Assembly: GCF_030848575.1 (NCBI RefSeq)
Contig: NZ_JAVDDX010000001.1
Coordinates: 1,426,001 to 1,490,000, forward strand
Direction of reading: 5' to 3'
Origin: Haloarcula sp. H-GB4
GTDB lineage: Archaea; Halobacteriota; Halobacteria; Halobacteriales; Haloarculaceae
Length of the DNA: 64,000 bases
Numbering within the stretch: position 1 is the first letter of the stretch; each line of letters starts with the position of its first letter. Below are positions 51,946-62,717 of the stretch, in pieces. The notes below the pieces were generated by a model. It ran no database searches. It saw nothing but the letters and a program-made list of their open reading frames with translations, and had not been told where the DNA came from. The translations under genes and the position numbers were made by a program.

Positions 51946-54900
51946 ATGAAAGCAGGAGAAAAGTTACCGGTCCCAGTCGAGGAGACCCGGCAGTACATCC
52001 GGATCACGCCGACAGACGAACCAGTGGATCCGGACACCGTCAAGGCGCAGTTCGAACGCCTGCATAGACTAGAATCCCAAAACACCAACACTGGCCTTCT
52101 AGACCGATTCACCGGGTCCCAACCAACGATCGAAGTCTATCTAGTCGCCCCACCGGAAGACACGCAGACCATCCAGTACTACGTCGGCGTCGACACCCCG
52201 GACCTCCAGGAACCACTCGAGCGTATCCTTCGCACACTGTTCCCGGACAGTTACGAGTTCCAGACGGTCCAGTGGGCGCCGACACTGCTCCCTGAAGAGC
52301 CCGCAGCAGGCGTGCAGTTCGAAGCGCGACCTGAACGCCGCAAGGACTGGCAAACCCGACTCAGGCCGTTACACGAGTTTCAGCACGACGGCGAGCACGT
52401 CCGCGCGCCACTGGCAAGCGTCGTTGAGGCGATGGCCGCCACCGACGGTCCGGCACTGTTACAGATACTCGTCCGCCCCAAAACTGACTGGTCGACCGAC
52501 AGAGATCTCCACCGACGAACGCTCGAAGAGGGTCGGGAATCGTGGGCCGGACAGGTTATCACTGCACTGCTGGGCCCGGCCGAGAGGATCCACACCGACA
52601 TGCCGATTCCCGTCGAAGACCGCTCACGCCTCGAAGAACTCGCCGAACGAGACCCTCGACGATCCTTCGACGTCAACGTCCGCGCCATCCTGTGCAACGA
52701 CACGGACCAACACGTCGCCGATGATCTCGCAACAGCCTTCGCCGAGGTGAGTCACACCTGTTACGAGATTACCGGCACCGTCTGCACGGGAACGGACGCA
52801 ACCGATCTTCGAACCCAGATCTGTGACCGGGTGTTCCGGCCCGCTGACTACGACCGACTGCAGTACCGCCTTCCGTTCACTACTCCATCCAGTCCGGGGA
52901 TCGTCGCCGACGCGAGCGAACTGGGGAGCCTCTGTCTGCTCGATGGGAGCGCGCTCACGACTGCAGCCAGACGCGCCCTCGCGACGACACCCGGTGAGCG
53001 ACGCATGCTCCCACCGCCGCCGCCGTCACATCTCTCCCCGTTTCGCGATGACGGCCTGCCGCTTGGCCGTCCGCTCTCACAGGACGGGACGGCCCAGGAC
53101 GAGCCAGTAACGCTCCCGCCGTCACTCCAGTCGCTACACGTCGCATGGTTTGGCAAAACCGGGTCGGGCAAGTCCACCAGCCTCACGAACGGGATCCTCG
53201 CGAACCACGCGGCCACCGACGGAGCGGATATCGTGTTCCTGCCGAAAGGAGGTGGGATGGCTACCGAGTATATGCGTGCTCACTACGCCACGTACGGTGA
53301 CCTTGATGACGTGTTGTACTTCGATTGTGCCGCACTGTTACCTGCTCTCTCGTTTTTCGATATCCGCAAGGATCTCGAGGCTGGCGTTTCTCGGACCACC
53401 GCTGTTGAGGATAAAGCCGATCACTACCTCGAACTGCTCGTGGGGATCATGGGCCGTGACCGGTTTGAACAGGCCGTCCGGTCGCCGGATATCATCCGCT
53501 ATCTGGTGAAAGCGCTGTTTGACCCGGTCAACGGTGACGATGCCTTTCAGCATCGTGACCTGCACGCAGCCGCCCAGGAGATGCACGACCGGCAGTCAGC
53601 CCCGGCCGTAGCCGACGAGGATCTTGAACGACTGCTTTCCGGTGTCGTGGCCAACAGCGCCCGTTCGTTCGATGAGATCATGCAAGGGGTCGCCAATCGG
53701 ATCGAGAAGATTCCCGTTGACCGTCGACTGGCCCGTCTGTTCAATCACGTCCCTGAGGCCGATGACCCGCACTTCGACTTCGGTGAGTTCCTTGATCAGG
53801 ACGTCGTCATCATCGTCGACACCGGCCGCGTTCGCACGGACACCCAACGTGTTATGACGCTTGTACTTCTGTCGAACCTCTGGTCCGCTCTGCGCCGGCG
53901 CGCCCAGTCGACACCCTCGACAAAATCATATAATCTCGTTAATGTATATCTCGAAGAAGCCGCCTCGGTTGCTACCTCAAATATATTACAGGACTTGCTC
54001 TCACAGTCGCGTGGCTTCGGTGTCGGGATCACACTCGCGATGCAGTTCCCTGACCAACTGCGTCGGATCGACGATGCCGTCTATCGAGAGTTGCTCAACA
54101 ACGTCTCGACGTACGTCACCGGCAATGTCCCGACTGATGATCGACTGGCCAGCCGGTTCACGACCGCGGATATGTCAGAACAAGAGATTTCCGATCAGCT
54201 CAAGTGGCTCCCCCGCGGAGAGTGGCTGGTTCAGTTACCCGCCCCTTTCGATTACCCCGAACCACGACCGTTTCAGGTGGAATCTTTGCCACTCCCAGCT
54301 GGCAATCCAGACGGGCCTGGCCCATCGATTCCCACTGACGATATCGAGCCGATAGTTGCGGACGTAACAGCGCGAACACGGTCGGAAGCTGGGCTCACCC
54401 TTGCGTCACCGAGCACTCCCGACGAAACCGGTGACAGCGATGATCCGACCGACGAGTCCACGCCTGTGCGGGTCGATAGCGCCCTCCCGCAGACGCGTCG
54501 CCTCCCGGAAACGGTTTCCTACGACCGGGAGAGTCACGCCCTGCACTGTCAGGACTGTGGAAACCGGTATGATCCGTCCATCGACGGGATGCGGCGTGTG
54601 ATCGCCTGCTGTGGTTCCCTTGCCGATGTCGACCCTGATGACGTCCCGATCTGTACGCTGAATCTGAAGCGCTCGGCCGAGGAACGCGCAAACAGTGAAT
54701 GGTCGACGACACAGCTGTGTTTCCTGCAGGCTGTCTACAACGCCCAGCAACTCCGATATGACCCGCTCGAATACGATCTCCTGTCCGATTCGATGCTTCG
54801 ATTACAGGAGTATGTCGGGATCGAGAGCGACGCCGTCCAAGACTTGCTCGATGCCGATGTCCTGCGCCACGATACGGATCGCCCCCATCGCCTGTACTCG

Positions 54901-55524
54901 GTGACCCCTGCAGGTAGGGACGCTATCGGGGAATCGTACCGCCGTGGCGTCGATTACGGCCACGAATGTGGCGATCTTGAGGAATCCAGCGAGCACGTCC
55001 TTGCCGTCGAGGCGGCCCGGCTCTATCTCGAACACGAGTACGCCGCGGACCCGGAGTCACCAGTGACACAGGTCGTCCCCTACTACGAAATTCAGGACGG
55101 CTCGCTCCCGGCTGCGACGTTCATGGGGACGGATGAAGACGCTGTCGAGGAAGTCTCGGAGTCCTACTCTTTGCATCGGCTGGACCTTGTCGGGCTGGAT
55201 GCCGAGGGCGAGATCCGTATTACGCTTGAGGCCGAACGCGTCAACAACGACCATCGACGCGCTGTCCCCGCTGATTTCGATAAGATGGCCGCGTGTGATC
55301 CCGACGAGGCTATCTGGGTCGCCATGTCGCACGACGCCGCTCATGAGATTCTTGCCGCGCTCAATGATCCACTGGAGGGCGAGCCACGTGTCGAGAAAAC
55401 GTATTCCGAAAGCACCCCTGCGAGTTCTTTCACCATTGACGAACCCGGCTTCTCGGACATCATCACGGTTAACCAGCTGCTTGATCGGGTCGATCGCCCG
55501 GATCCACGTGACTTGCAAGGCTAG
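51946..55524 (+). CDS. VirD4/HerA-like coupling ATPase with C-terminal zinc-binding, winged-helix and nuclease-like extension
   Basis: 1192 aa, much longer than classical VirD4. Residues 1-360 are an unrecognised N-terminal region. The motor has Walker A FGKTGSGKS (about residues 402-410), Walker B VVIIVDTG (about 622) and the sensor-like VYLEEAASV (about 666-674), followed by SQSRGFGVGITLAMQFPDQL typical of VirD4/TraG and HerA. Residues 868-910 carry CQDC, CC and another Cys (zinc site). A winged helix follows (about 920-990). Near residues 1080-1097, RLDLVGLD and ITLEAERVN resemble a PD-(D/E)xK core with the Lys replaced. It would bring DNA to the transfer channel. It is 28 kb from the VirB4 operon. 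Confidence 0.8.
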   Translation: MKAGEKLPVPVEETRQYIRITPTDEPVDPDTVKAQFERLHRLESQNTNTGLLDRFTGSQPTIEVYLVAPPEDTQTIQYYVGVDTPDLQEPLERILRTLFPDSYEFQTVQWAPTLLPEEPAAGVQFEARPERRKDWQTRLRPLHEFQHDGEHVRAPLASVVEAMAATDGPALLQILVRPKTDWSTDRDLHRRTLEEGRESWAGQVITALLGPAERIHTDMPIPVEDRSRLEELAERDPRRSFDVNVRAILCNDTDQHVADDLATAFAEVSHTCYEITGTVCTGTDATDLRTQICDRVFRPADYDRLQYRLPFTTPSSPGIVADASELGSLCLLDGSALTTAARRALATTPGERRMLPPPPPSHLSPFRDDGLPLGRPLSQDGTAQDEPVTLPPSLQSLHVAWFGKTGSGKSTSLTNGILANHAATDGADIVFLPKGGGMATEYMRAHYATYGDLDDVLYFDCAALLPALSFFDIRKDLEAGVSRTTAVEDKADHYLELLVGIMGRDRFEQAVRSPDIIRYLVKALFDPVNGDDAFQHRDLHAAAQEMHDRQSAPAVADEDLERLLSGVVANSARSFDEIMQGVANRIEKIPVDRRLARLFNHVPEADDPHFDFGEFLDQDVVIIVDTGRVRTDTQRVMTLVLLSNLWSALRRRAQSTPSTKSYNLVNVYLEEAASVATSNILQDLLSQSRGFGVGITLAMQFPDQLRRIDDAVYRELLNNVSTYVTGNVPTDDRLASRFTTADMSEQEISDQLKWLPRGEWLVQLPAPFDYPEPRPFQVESLPLPAGNPDGPGPSIPTDDIEPIVADVTARTRSEAGLTLASPSTPDETGDSDDPTDESTPVRVDSALPQTRRLPETVSYDRESHALHCQDCGNRYDPSIDGMRRVIACCGSLADVDPDDVPICTLNLKRSAEERANSEWSTTQLCFLQAVYNAQQLRYDPLEYDLLSDSMLRLQEYVGIESDAVQDLLDADVLRHDTDRPHRLYSVTPAGRDAIGESYRRGVDYGHECGDLEESSEHVLAVEAARLYLEHEYAADPESPVTQVVPYYEIQDGSLPAATFMGTDEDAVEEVSESYSLHRLDLVGLDAEGEIRITLEAERVNNDHRRAVPADFDKMAACDPDEAIWVAMSHDAAHEILAALNDPLEGEPRVEKTYSESTPASSFTIDEPGFSDIITVNQLLDRVDRPDPRDLQG

Positions 55525-56891
55525 CTTGGGTTGAGTGGGCCCGCTACACCTGGCCAAAACCGTTCTTTGTCGATCTGGGGGTGTCCAACCCAGGGCTCCA
55601 GCCCCGCAACAAGGTGACTAATCGCTGTCGAGCCTGGCTAGATGCGTGGGGATATCAGCTGGCGAATGCCGTAGCTAACTGGCCAACGCGGCTCTATTCG
55701 TCGGACAGCGCCCTGCTCGAAGCCAGTCTGGAACTACCATGTCATGCAGGTTTGTTATTTTAATTTGAGGGTTCGGATGCATCCAAATTTCCAACCTTGG
55801 TTGCTGTCTTGCGATTTTCTCTAAGGTTGAAGATAGTTATCAATCTGTCATATTTCGAGTTATCGATCTGTATTTCCCACGGAGCGCCCCGCTCGCCTGG
55901 CTTTTCCTCGTGTTTCGCCCGTCTGCCCGTTCTGTCTGCTTGTTGGTGGGTGTCTAGGGAGTACTAGAACCGCTTTGGTTTATTCTACCGGTGGATTTTC
56001 ACAAGGTTGCCCAGCGAAAGCTGCATTGGGAAATTCCAGTTCCGCAACCTCGGGTGTTCATTTTGCATACCTCTCTCTGTATCGGGCATTGGTGGAACCA
56101 ACTTTGTGGATATATCAGGTATTGAAGAAGCTCAATAACTGAATCGTTCTTTTCGGAAACGAAGGGTAGTTTGATTTTGCAACCAACTTCGACACCACAA
56201 TTCCAGAAGCGACTGACCCTATCCCGCGGTCGGTACACTATTCCATCTGGGTAGGTCAGCCCTGCTTCTTGAATTGAGATTCCACCTGAAATTGTACTAC
56301 CTTGTGTGTTTCTATCACACCATAGTTTGGATGCTGGTATGGCCAGCAGTTCGATGCATCAGATGTAGTCAGTACTGAGAAAATGATATAAGTCCAACCA
56401 TTCTAGCTAACGGCTTTGCTGGTAACAGTGGAAGGCCAGCAATCCCAGAACTGATTGAGGATCTTGACCCGATGCAATAGAGGGTATGTTCAAATTTAGG
56501 CTGACGAGAAACGTATGCTAGCAAACTTGATTGCAATCAATGTGATGTCAGACCGGCTCATAGGACATATTTTATTTATGATACAATATTGCGCGAGCCA
56601 AATATGATCTAATATAAGAGTGATTATATTGATAGGGGTTTGTGCATCCCATAGATTATTCACGGAAGGTAATCATTTGATTTGTTTTATTGTTGAATAA
56701 TCAACCGATACTGGGGTGTGCCACACCCGCTGGAAGTGAAAGCATAGATCTGTTTCAGGTATGCACCACAGTTGAATACCATAGAGGGTATCATATGACT
56801 CTGCACAAAGTGTTACTTTCAGCTAGGGTCCCTGAACAGACTATCTAGTATCCTTACGAATCTCTGGCCTGGGAATGGAGGTGGCACGAAG
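55525..56891. other. Gene-poor, partly decayed stretch
   Basis: 1.37 kb between the coupling ATPase and the core chromosomal genes. 55525-55760 is GC-rich with no gene. From about 55760 the sequence is AT-rich. It includes one likely decayed coding region (55999-56353). 56480-56880 has many A/T runs but no clear inverted-repeat cluster or iterons. It probably marks the right border of the accessory region. Confidence 0.5.
55999..56353 (-). pseudogene. Decayed coding sequence of unknown family
   Basis: A minus-strand frame without ATG but with protein-like composition over about 118 codons: LLAIPASKLWCDRNTQG, GLTYPDGIVYRPRDRVSRFW and LLQYLIYPQSWFHQCP. Farther upstream it is interrupted by TGA and TAG (LEWLDLYHFLSTDYI lies between two stops). 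This pattern suggests an old gene with several nonsense mutations. Family not recognised. Confidence 0.4.
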
Positions 56892-57341
56892 CTATTCCTG
56901 AGGGGCTTCCAACTCCACCAACGTCAGATCACGGTCTAGCATACAGTAGTCATGTGGCGGATCACCAATAATCTCAGATATACGATACTCCGAATCAAAT
57001 TCAGCACCGGCGGGTTCACAGTAGGGATGGCTGGGACACTCAGTGTGTGGACAGGGACCCATCAGCGAGGCTTTGCTGCCGGCGTATGCACCCTTCGAGG
57101 GGACGTTGGCCTGAATCGGCGCGGGCTCAACCTCGACAGCCCGAACGCCGGTGTCGTGCACGGCACAGTCTAGCGTTTGGCCGCTCTGTCGGACGTTGGT
57201 GATCCGGTAGCGGTTACCGGTCGTCAGATTGAGACATTGGTCGCGGTAGGGACAGTCAGCACAGCCGCTGGCTTCGCCGCGGTAGACGAACTCCGCGCCG
57301 ACCTCGGCGAGGCGCGTCCCGACGAGCGTGACAGTGGTCAT
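56892..57341 (-). CDS. UPF0179 family protein
   Basis: 149 aa, a complete member. Two Cys-rich groups, CADCPYRDQC (about residues 27-36) and CPHTECPSHPYC (about residues 97-108), could bind a metal or an iron-sulfur cluster. UPF0179 is conserved across haloarchaea and other euryarchaea and has no known function. It and the next gene are typical chromosomal genes. Confidence 0.85.
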   Translation of the reverse strand: MTTVTLVGTRLAEVGAEFVYRGEASGCADCPYRDQCLNLTTGNRYRITNVRQSGQTLDCAVHDTGVRAVEVEPAPIQANVPSKGAYAGSKASLMGPCPHTECPSHPYCEPAGAEFDSEYRISEIIGDPPHDYCMLDRDLTLVELEAPQE

Positions 57342-57373
57342 ACCGAGTTATAGAATGTCGCCACGGTAAAGCC

Positions 57374-57751
57374 TCATGTCCGCCCGGTTAGGTCATCCAG
57401 CTTGTCCAGATACGCCTCGCGGGGCACCTGATACAGCGAGCGGTAGTCCAGCTCACCATCGGCGAACCGAGTGGCGAGTGCGACAGCGCCCTCGACGGCA
57501 GCGCCGCGGCCCTCGTAGGAATCGGCGTCGCGCTCGACTTCGGGCTCAAGATAGAAGGTGACGTACCAGCTTTCTCCGGTCCGGTCAGCGCCGGGGCGGC
57601 GGGTCCGTTTCCCGCGCGTGAGGTAGATAGTCGGCAGGCACGGTGCCGGGAACTGCTCCGAGTCGAACACGTCCGGGCGGTACGCGAGGATGAGCTTCTC
57701 GTCGGTCTCGTTCCACACCGTCCAGTCTTCGGGGAGGCCCGACAGGTCCAT
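57374..57751 (-). CDS. DUF5820-like haloarchaeal protein
   Basis: 125 aa from ATG 57751 (MDLSGLPEDWTVWNETDEKL). The frame upstream to 57895 has non-native composition and is rejected. Acidic, alpha/beta, with LPTIYLTRGKRTRRPG and a helical end. The family is found near UPF0179 in many haloarchaea. Role unknown. It ends 32 bases before UPF0179 begins and probably shares its transcript. Confidence 0.75.
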   Translation of the reverse strand: MDLSGLPEDWTVWNETDEKLILAYRPDVFDSEQFPAPCLPTIYLTRGKRTRRPGADRTGESWYVTFYLEPEVERDADSYEGRGAAVEGAVALATRFADGELDYRSLYQVPREAYLDKLDDLTGRT

Positions 57752-58362
57752 ACCGCTGAATTGGCGTGGACCGGCAAGAATCCGCTGGTCCGTCCCAACG
57801 TCTGCCAACTCCAGATACCGGCAATCGATTGCACAATGGCAACGTCGAGGCGCTGAGCTATCATACTGTGTGTCCCGTTCCCAACCGTCAATCAATGCGG
57901 CAACAGATTCACATCAATCCAGCGCTAAATATTGGCCGACACATCAAAGAGAACAGTTGACAACCGACATAGTATATAAAAGGACAGCAACGTAATGAGA
58001 CATGGTACCATAACTGAGGGTTGCAGTCATCGTATTCGGACGGCCAACGCACTGAAATTTATCGGCGGCATACCCACAATAGGGCAAAGTTCTTATATGA
58101 ACAGAACTCGTACGTTAAATAGTATCGGAAACAGTTCGACACTGCTTCCCGTTACCACACCAGGTCGGAACAGTCCCCGTGTTCCGTCCGGCAGGTCAGC
58201 CATGGAAGGGCACACGCGTCACCCCGCAGTGAAGGGTGAGCTAGCGGCTGTATGCGGTCACATCTGCAGTGGACAGCACCGACACCGAGTAGCGACACAG
58301 CCCCGAGACCAGCCCGCGACAGTCGGCGGTCGCCTGCAGCCACGACGAACTACTGAGATAGC
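57752..58362. other. Divergent promoter region of DUF5820 and the PrkA operon
   Basis: 611 bases. At 57973-57981 lies TATATAAAA, the strongest TATA-like sequence of the window, directed to the plus strand. A second A/T element, GTTAAATAG, is at about 58113-58121. If the first is used, the PrkA transcript has a leader of about 360 bases. A plus-strand frame 57995-58366 covers this leader but has poor, non-acidic composition and is probably not coding. Confidence 0.5.
57973..57981 (+). promoter_or_regulatory. Strong TATA box upstream of the PrkA operon
   Basis: TATATAAAA, close to the archaeal consensus, with the expected start near 58003. Distance to the PrkA start codon is about 380 bases. 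Confidence 0.5.
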
Positions 58363-60435
58363 ATGAGCAAGAACAAAGAGACACTCGAAGCGCTGAGCAA
58401 GGAGTACCGTGACACGATACCGGCGGACCTCCGGAAGACGAACACGTTCGACTGGTATCTGCAACAGTTGTACGACGAACCAAAGATTGCCCGCAACGCC
58501 CACCAGCGCGTGGCGGACATGTTCGACTACTACGGCAAGACATACGACGAGGAGGCCGGCGTGGTCGAGTACGAACTGGCGAGCGAGGACCCGCTCCACG
58601 ACGGTGAGAACACCTTCTACGGACGGGTCATCCACGAGGCGATGCACGAGTTCGTCAACAAGGTCAAATCCGGTGCTCGCGGGCTCGGCCCCGAGAAGCG
58701 GATCAAGCTTCTTCTGGGGCCGGTCGGGTCGGGGAAGTCCGACTTCGACCGGCAGGTCCGGCGCTACTTCGAGGACTACACGAGCCGGGACGACGGCCGG
58801 ATGTACACGTTCCGCTGGACGAACCTCTGTGACGTCATCCACGACCAGGATCCCGCTGACGATGTGGTTCGGTCGCCGATGAACCAGGACCCGCTCGTGC
58901 TCCTCCCGCAGGCACAGCGGGACAAGGTCATCGAGGACATTAACGCTGAACTCGATGCCCCCTACACTATCCGAAACGAGCAGTCGCTGGACCCCGCCTC
59001 GGAGTTCTATATGGACCGCCTGCTGGCCGAATATGACGACGACCTGCAGTCCGTCCTCGAGAACCACATCGAGATCGTCCGCTTTGTCGCCGACGAGAAC
59101 CAGCGCCGCGGGATCGAGACGTTCGAGCCCAAGGACAAGAAAAACCAGGACGAAACGGAGCTCACAGGCGACGTCAACTACTCGAAGATCGCCATCTACG
59201 GCGAGAGCGACCCGCGAGCCTTTGACTACTCCGGGGCGTTCTGTAACGCCAACCGCGGCATATTCTCTGGCGAGGAGCTGTTGAAACTCCAGCGGGAGTT
59301 CCTCTATGACTTCCTCCATGCCAGTCAAGAACAGACAATCAAGCCCAAGAACAACCCCCGTATCGACATCGATCAGGTCATCGTCGGCCGGACGAACATG
59401 CCCGAGTACCGGGACAAGAAAGGCGACGAGAAGATGGAGGCGTTCAACGACCGGACCAAGCGCATCGACTTCCCGTACGTCCTCCAGTACGAGGCCGAGG
59501 CTAACATCTACCAGAAGATGCTGCGCAACGCCGACCTGCCGGACATTCAGGTCGAGCCCCACACGCTGGAGATGGCGGGCCTGTTCGGCGTCCTCACTCG
59601 CATCGAGGAGCCCGACAACGAATCCATCGACCTCGTACAGAAGGCGAAAGCCTACAACGGCGAGATCGATGAGGCCGACGACGTGGACGTGAAGAAACTC
59701 CGCGAGGAAGCCGAGAAGATGGCCGACATCGGCGAGGGGATGGACGGCGTCTCCCCGCGGTTCATCGGCGACGAGATCGCCGAGGCCATCATGGACTCGA
59801 TGCACCGCAGCCGCGACTTCCTCTCACCGCTGACGACCTTCAATCACCTCGAAGGCAACCTTGAGAATCACGGCTCCATCGACGAGGAGTCGTTCAGCAA
59901 GTACTACCGCTTCCTTGAACTCGTCCGCGAGGAGTACAAAGAGCGGGCCATCGAGGACGTGCGTCACGCGCTGGCCTACGATATGGACGAGATCCAGCGT
60001 CAGGGCGAGAAGTACATGGACCACGTCATGGCCTACATCGACGATGCGACCGTCGAGGACGAACTCACCGGCCGCGAGCAGGAGCCCGACGAGCAGTTCC
60101 TGCGCTCCGTCGAGGAGAAGCTGAACCTCCCCGAGGACCGCAAGGACGACTTCCGACAGGAAGTGTCGAACTGGGTGTCCCGTCGCGCACGCGAAGGTGA
60201 CACGTTCAACCCACAGGACAACGACCGCCTGCGCCGTGCCCTCGAACGCAAGCTCTGGGAAGACAAGAAACACAACATCAACTTCTCCGCACTGGTCTCC
60301 AGTTCGGAGATGGACGATGAGGAGCGCAACCAGTGGGTCGACGCTCTCATCGAACAGGGCTACTCCGAAGAGGGGGCCAAGGAAGTGCTCGAATTCGCCG
60401 GTGCGGAGGTCGCCAAAAGCGAGATGGAAGAGTAA
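58363..60435 (+). CDS. prkA: PrkA-type AAA+ serine protein kinase, first copy
   Basis: 690 aa. The PrkA AAA domain has Walker A LLGPVGSGKSDF (residues 119-126 form the loop). The C-terminal part is the PrkA kinase-like domain, with long helices and FDRQVRRYFEDY and EEYKERAIEDVRHAL stretches. PrkA/YeaG proteins act with YeaH and SpoVR in stress and sporulation responses of bacteria. Haloarchaea carry two tandem PrkA genes. It overlaps the next gene by one base (TAATG). Confidence 0.85.
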   Translation: MSKNKETLEALSKEYRDTIPADLRKTNTFDWYLQQLYDEPKIARNAHQRVADMFDYYGKTYDEEAGVVEYELASEDPLHDGENTFYGRVIHEAMHEFVNKVKSGARGLGPEKRIKLLLGPVGSGKSDFDRQVRRYFEDYTSRDDGRMYTFRWTNLCDVIHDQDPADDVVRSPMNQDPLVLLPQAQRDKVIEDINAELDAPYTIRNEQSLDPASEFYMDRLLAEYDDDLQSVLENHIEIVRFVADENQRRGIETFEPKDKKNQDETELTGDVNYSKIAIYGESDPRAFDYSGAFCNANRGIFSGEELLKLQREFLYDFLHASQEQTIKPKNNPRIDIDQVIVGRTNMPEYRDKKGDEKMEAFNDRTKRIDFPYVLQYEAEANIYQKMLRNADLPDIQVEPHTLEMAGLFGVLTRIEEPDNESIDLVQKAKAYNGEIDEADDVDVKKLREEAEKMADIGEGMDGVSPRFIGDEIAEAIMDSMHRSRDFLSPLTTFNHLEGNLENHGSIDEESFSKYYRFLELVREEYKERAIEDVRHALAYDMDEIQRQGEKYMDHVMAYIDDATVEDELTGREQEPDEQFLRSVEEKLNLPEDRKDDFRQEVSNWVSRRAREGDTFNPQDNDRLRRALERKLWEDKKHNINFSALVSSSEMDDEERNQWVDALIEQGYSEEGAKEVLEFAGAEVAKSEMEE

Positions 60436-62717
60436 TGACTGGCGAGGAGTACATCGACCGCGCGGACGAGTCACTCGACGCCGCCTATGAGGCCCCGATG
60501 AGCCTCGCGGAGTACGTCGACACCGTCCTCGAAACGCCACAGGTCGCGGCCCACGCCTCAAAGTACCTCCTCGACGCCATCGAGGACGCTGGGACGCGGA
60601 TGGTCATCGAGGAGGGCGAGGAGAAGGAGCGCTACCGCTTCTTCGACGACCCGTACAACGACGGCGAACACGCCATCCTCGGCAACACTGAAGTGCTGAA
60701 CGCCTTCATCGACGACCTCCGCTCTATCGCGGCGGGCCGCGGCAAAGACGAGAAGATCATCTGGCTGGAGGGGCCGACAGCCACGGGGAAGTCCGAACTC
60801 AAACGCTGTCTCATCAACGGTCTGCGGGAGTACTCGAAGACCCCCGAGGGGCGGCGCTACACCGTCGAGTGGAACGTCGCCGGGGCCGGCGGCAACGCCA
60901 CCAGCATGACCTACGGGAGCGCAGCCATCGAGGACGAGGACGACTGGTACGAGAGCCCCGTCCAGGCCCACCCGCTGACGGTATTCCCCGAGGACGTGCG
61001 GACGGACCTGCTCGCCGAGGTCAACGAGCGGCTCGACGACCACATCCCGATCCGTGTCGACGGGCAACTCGATCCGTTCTCCCGGGAGGCCTACGACTTC
61101 CTCGAAGAGCAGTACCGACGGCAGGGCGAGACGGACCTGTTCTCGGCGGTCACCCAGCCGTCCCACCTCCGGGTGAAGAACTTCGTCGTGGACGTGGGCC
61201 GGGGCATCGGCATCCTCCACTCCGAGGACGAGGGGACGCCCAAAGAGCGCCTCGTCGGCTCGTGGATGCACGGGATGCTCCGCGAACTCGATTCGCGGGG
61301 CCGGAAGAACCCACAGGCGTTCAGCTACGACGGCGTCCTCTCGCAGGGTAACGGCCTGCTGACTGTCGTCGAGGACGCGGCCCAGCACGCCGACCTGCTC
61401 CAGAAGCTGCTGAACGTCCCCGACGAATCCCACGTCAAACTCGACAAGGGCATCGGGATGGACGTGGACACGCAGCTCATCATCATCTCGAACCCGGACC
61501 TAGAGGCCCAACTGAACAAGCACGCCGACCGCGAGGGACAGGACCCACTGAAGGCACTGAAACGCCGGCTGGACAAACACGAATTCACGTATCTGACGAA
61601 TCTCTCGCTGGAGGCCCAGCTTCTGCGCCGTGAACTGACAAACGAGACGCGGGTCTGGGACCCCGAGACCTGGGATGAACTGGAAACGTGGATTCAGGAG
61701 CCACTGACTATCTCGGTCCGGGACCGGGTCGAAACGGCGACCGAGAAGGAACTGGCCCCGCACACCGTCGAGTCCGCGGCGCTGTACGCTGTCGTTTCGC
61801 GGCTCGACAGTGCCGAAATCCCGACCGGGCTGGACCTCGTGGACAAGGCCCTGCTGTTCGACCGTGGCTACCTGATGGAGGGCGACGAGCGTGTCGACAT
61901 CGACGACTATGATCTGGAGACCACCGCCGATGACGGCGACCACGGTATCCCGGTCACCTATGTCCGCGACATCATCGCCGACCTGCTGCACGAGCCACAG
62001 GACCGACACCATCCCGACCTCCCGGTCGAACACGTCCTGATGCCCAGGGACGTGCTCAACGCCGTCGCTGAAGGGCTTTCAGACGCGCCTGTGTTCTCGA
62101 CCGGTGAGGCCACGGAGTACGAGGAACGTGTCGTGACTGTCAAGAACTACATCTTCGGCCAGCAGGAACAGGACGTGCTCGACGCAATGATGCGGGACAA
62201 GCGCGTCGACGAGGCGACCGTCGAGGAGTACATCGAGCACGTCTACGCCTGGGAATCGGACGACCAGATCGAAAACGAGCGGGGCGAACTCGTCGACCCG
62301 GACCCGCTGAAGATGAAGGTGTTCGAGATCGAGCACTTGGGCCGCTTCGACGAGAAGAACTACGACGGCAACGAGCCCGACCACGCCGTCGAGCAGTTCC
62401 GCACCGACAAGATCATTACGGCGCTGAACCGCCATGCGTGGCAGCGCCGCGACGAGGAGTTCCGCGTCGGCGACGTGAATCCCAAGGAGATTCCGGTCAT
62501 CAACACCGTCCTCGGGAGCTACGACTGGGACGACATCCAGCGGACCTACGAGGATTTCGAGCCCAGCCAGTGGGACAACCCGCCGTCCGGAACCGAGACG
62601 GCCCGCCTCAAGGCGAAGACGCTAGATAACATGGTCGAGATGTTCGACTACACCGAGGCGTCGGCCGAGTTGACGAGCCGACACGTCATGAGTCAGGTGA
62701 GTTATAGATGGGACTAA
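60435..62717 (+). CDS. PrkA-type AAA+ protein kinase, second copy
   Basis: 760 aa from the ATG at 60435, which overlaps the stop of the first copy; a longer frame to 60333 is only read-through. Walker A is [12 protein letters not shown] (about residues 111-122). It is more divergent than the first copy and has a longer C-terminus. The two probably form a complex, possibly with different roles for the ATPase and kinase parts. Its end overlaps the YeaH gene by ten bases. Confidence 0.85.
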   Translation: MTGEEYIDRADESLDAAYEAPMSLAEYVDTVLETPQVAAHASKYLLDAIEDAGTRMVIEEGEEKERYRFFDDPYNDGEHAILGNTEVLNAFIDDLRSIAAGRGKDEKIIWLEGPTATGKSELKRCLINGLREYSKTPEGRRYTVEWNVAGAGGNATSMTYGSAAIEDEDDWYESPVQAHPLTVFPEDVRTDLLAEVNERLDDHIPIRVDGQLDPFSREAYDFLEEQYRRQGETDLFSAVTQPSHLRVKNFVVDVGRGIGILHSEDEGTPKERLVGSWMHGMLRELDSRGRKNPQAFSYDGVLSQGNGLLTVVEDAAQHADLLQKLLNVPDESHVKLDKGIGMDVDTQLIIISNPDLEAQLNKHADREGQDPLKALKRRLDKHEFTYLTNLSLEAQLLRRELTNETRVWDPETWDELETWIQEPLTISVRDRVETATEKELAPHTVESAALYAVVSRLDSAEIPTGLDLVDKALLFDRGYLMEGDERVDIDDYDLETTADDGDHGIPVTYVRDIIADLLHEPQDRHHPDLPVEHVLMPRDVLNAVAEGLSDAPVFSTGEATEYEERVVTVKNYIFGQQEQDVLDAMMRDKRVDEATVEEYIEHVYAWESDDQIENERGELVDPDPLKMKVFEIEHLGRFDEKNYDGNEPDHAVEQFRTDKIITALNRHAWQRRDEEFRVGDVNPKEIPVINTVLGSYDWDDIQRTYEDFEPSQWDNPPSGTETARLKAKTLDNMVEMFDYTEASAELTSRHVMSQVSYRWD

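Noticed and set aside
56480-56880. Replication origin in the AT-rich strip
   Set aside because: No repeated iteron or origin-recognition-box-like inverted repeats and no Orc1/Cdc6 gene nearby.
57995-58366. Plus-strand reading frame of 123 codons before PrkA
   Set aside because: It covers the PrkA leader, its composition is Arg/Thr-rich and not acidic, and it overlaps the PrkA start. More likely non-coding.
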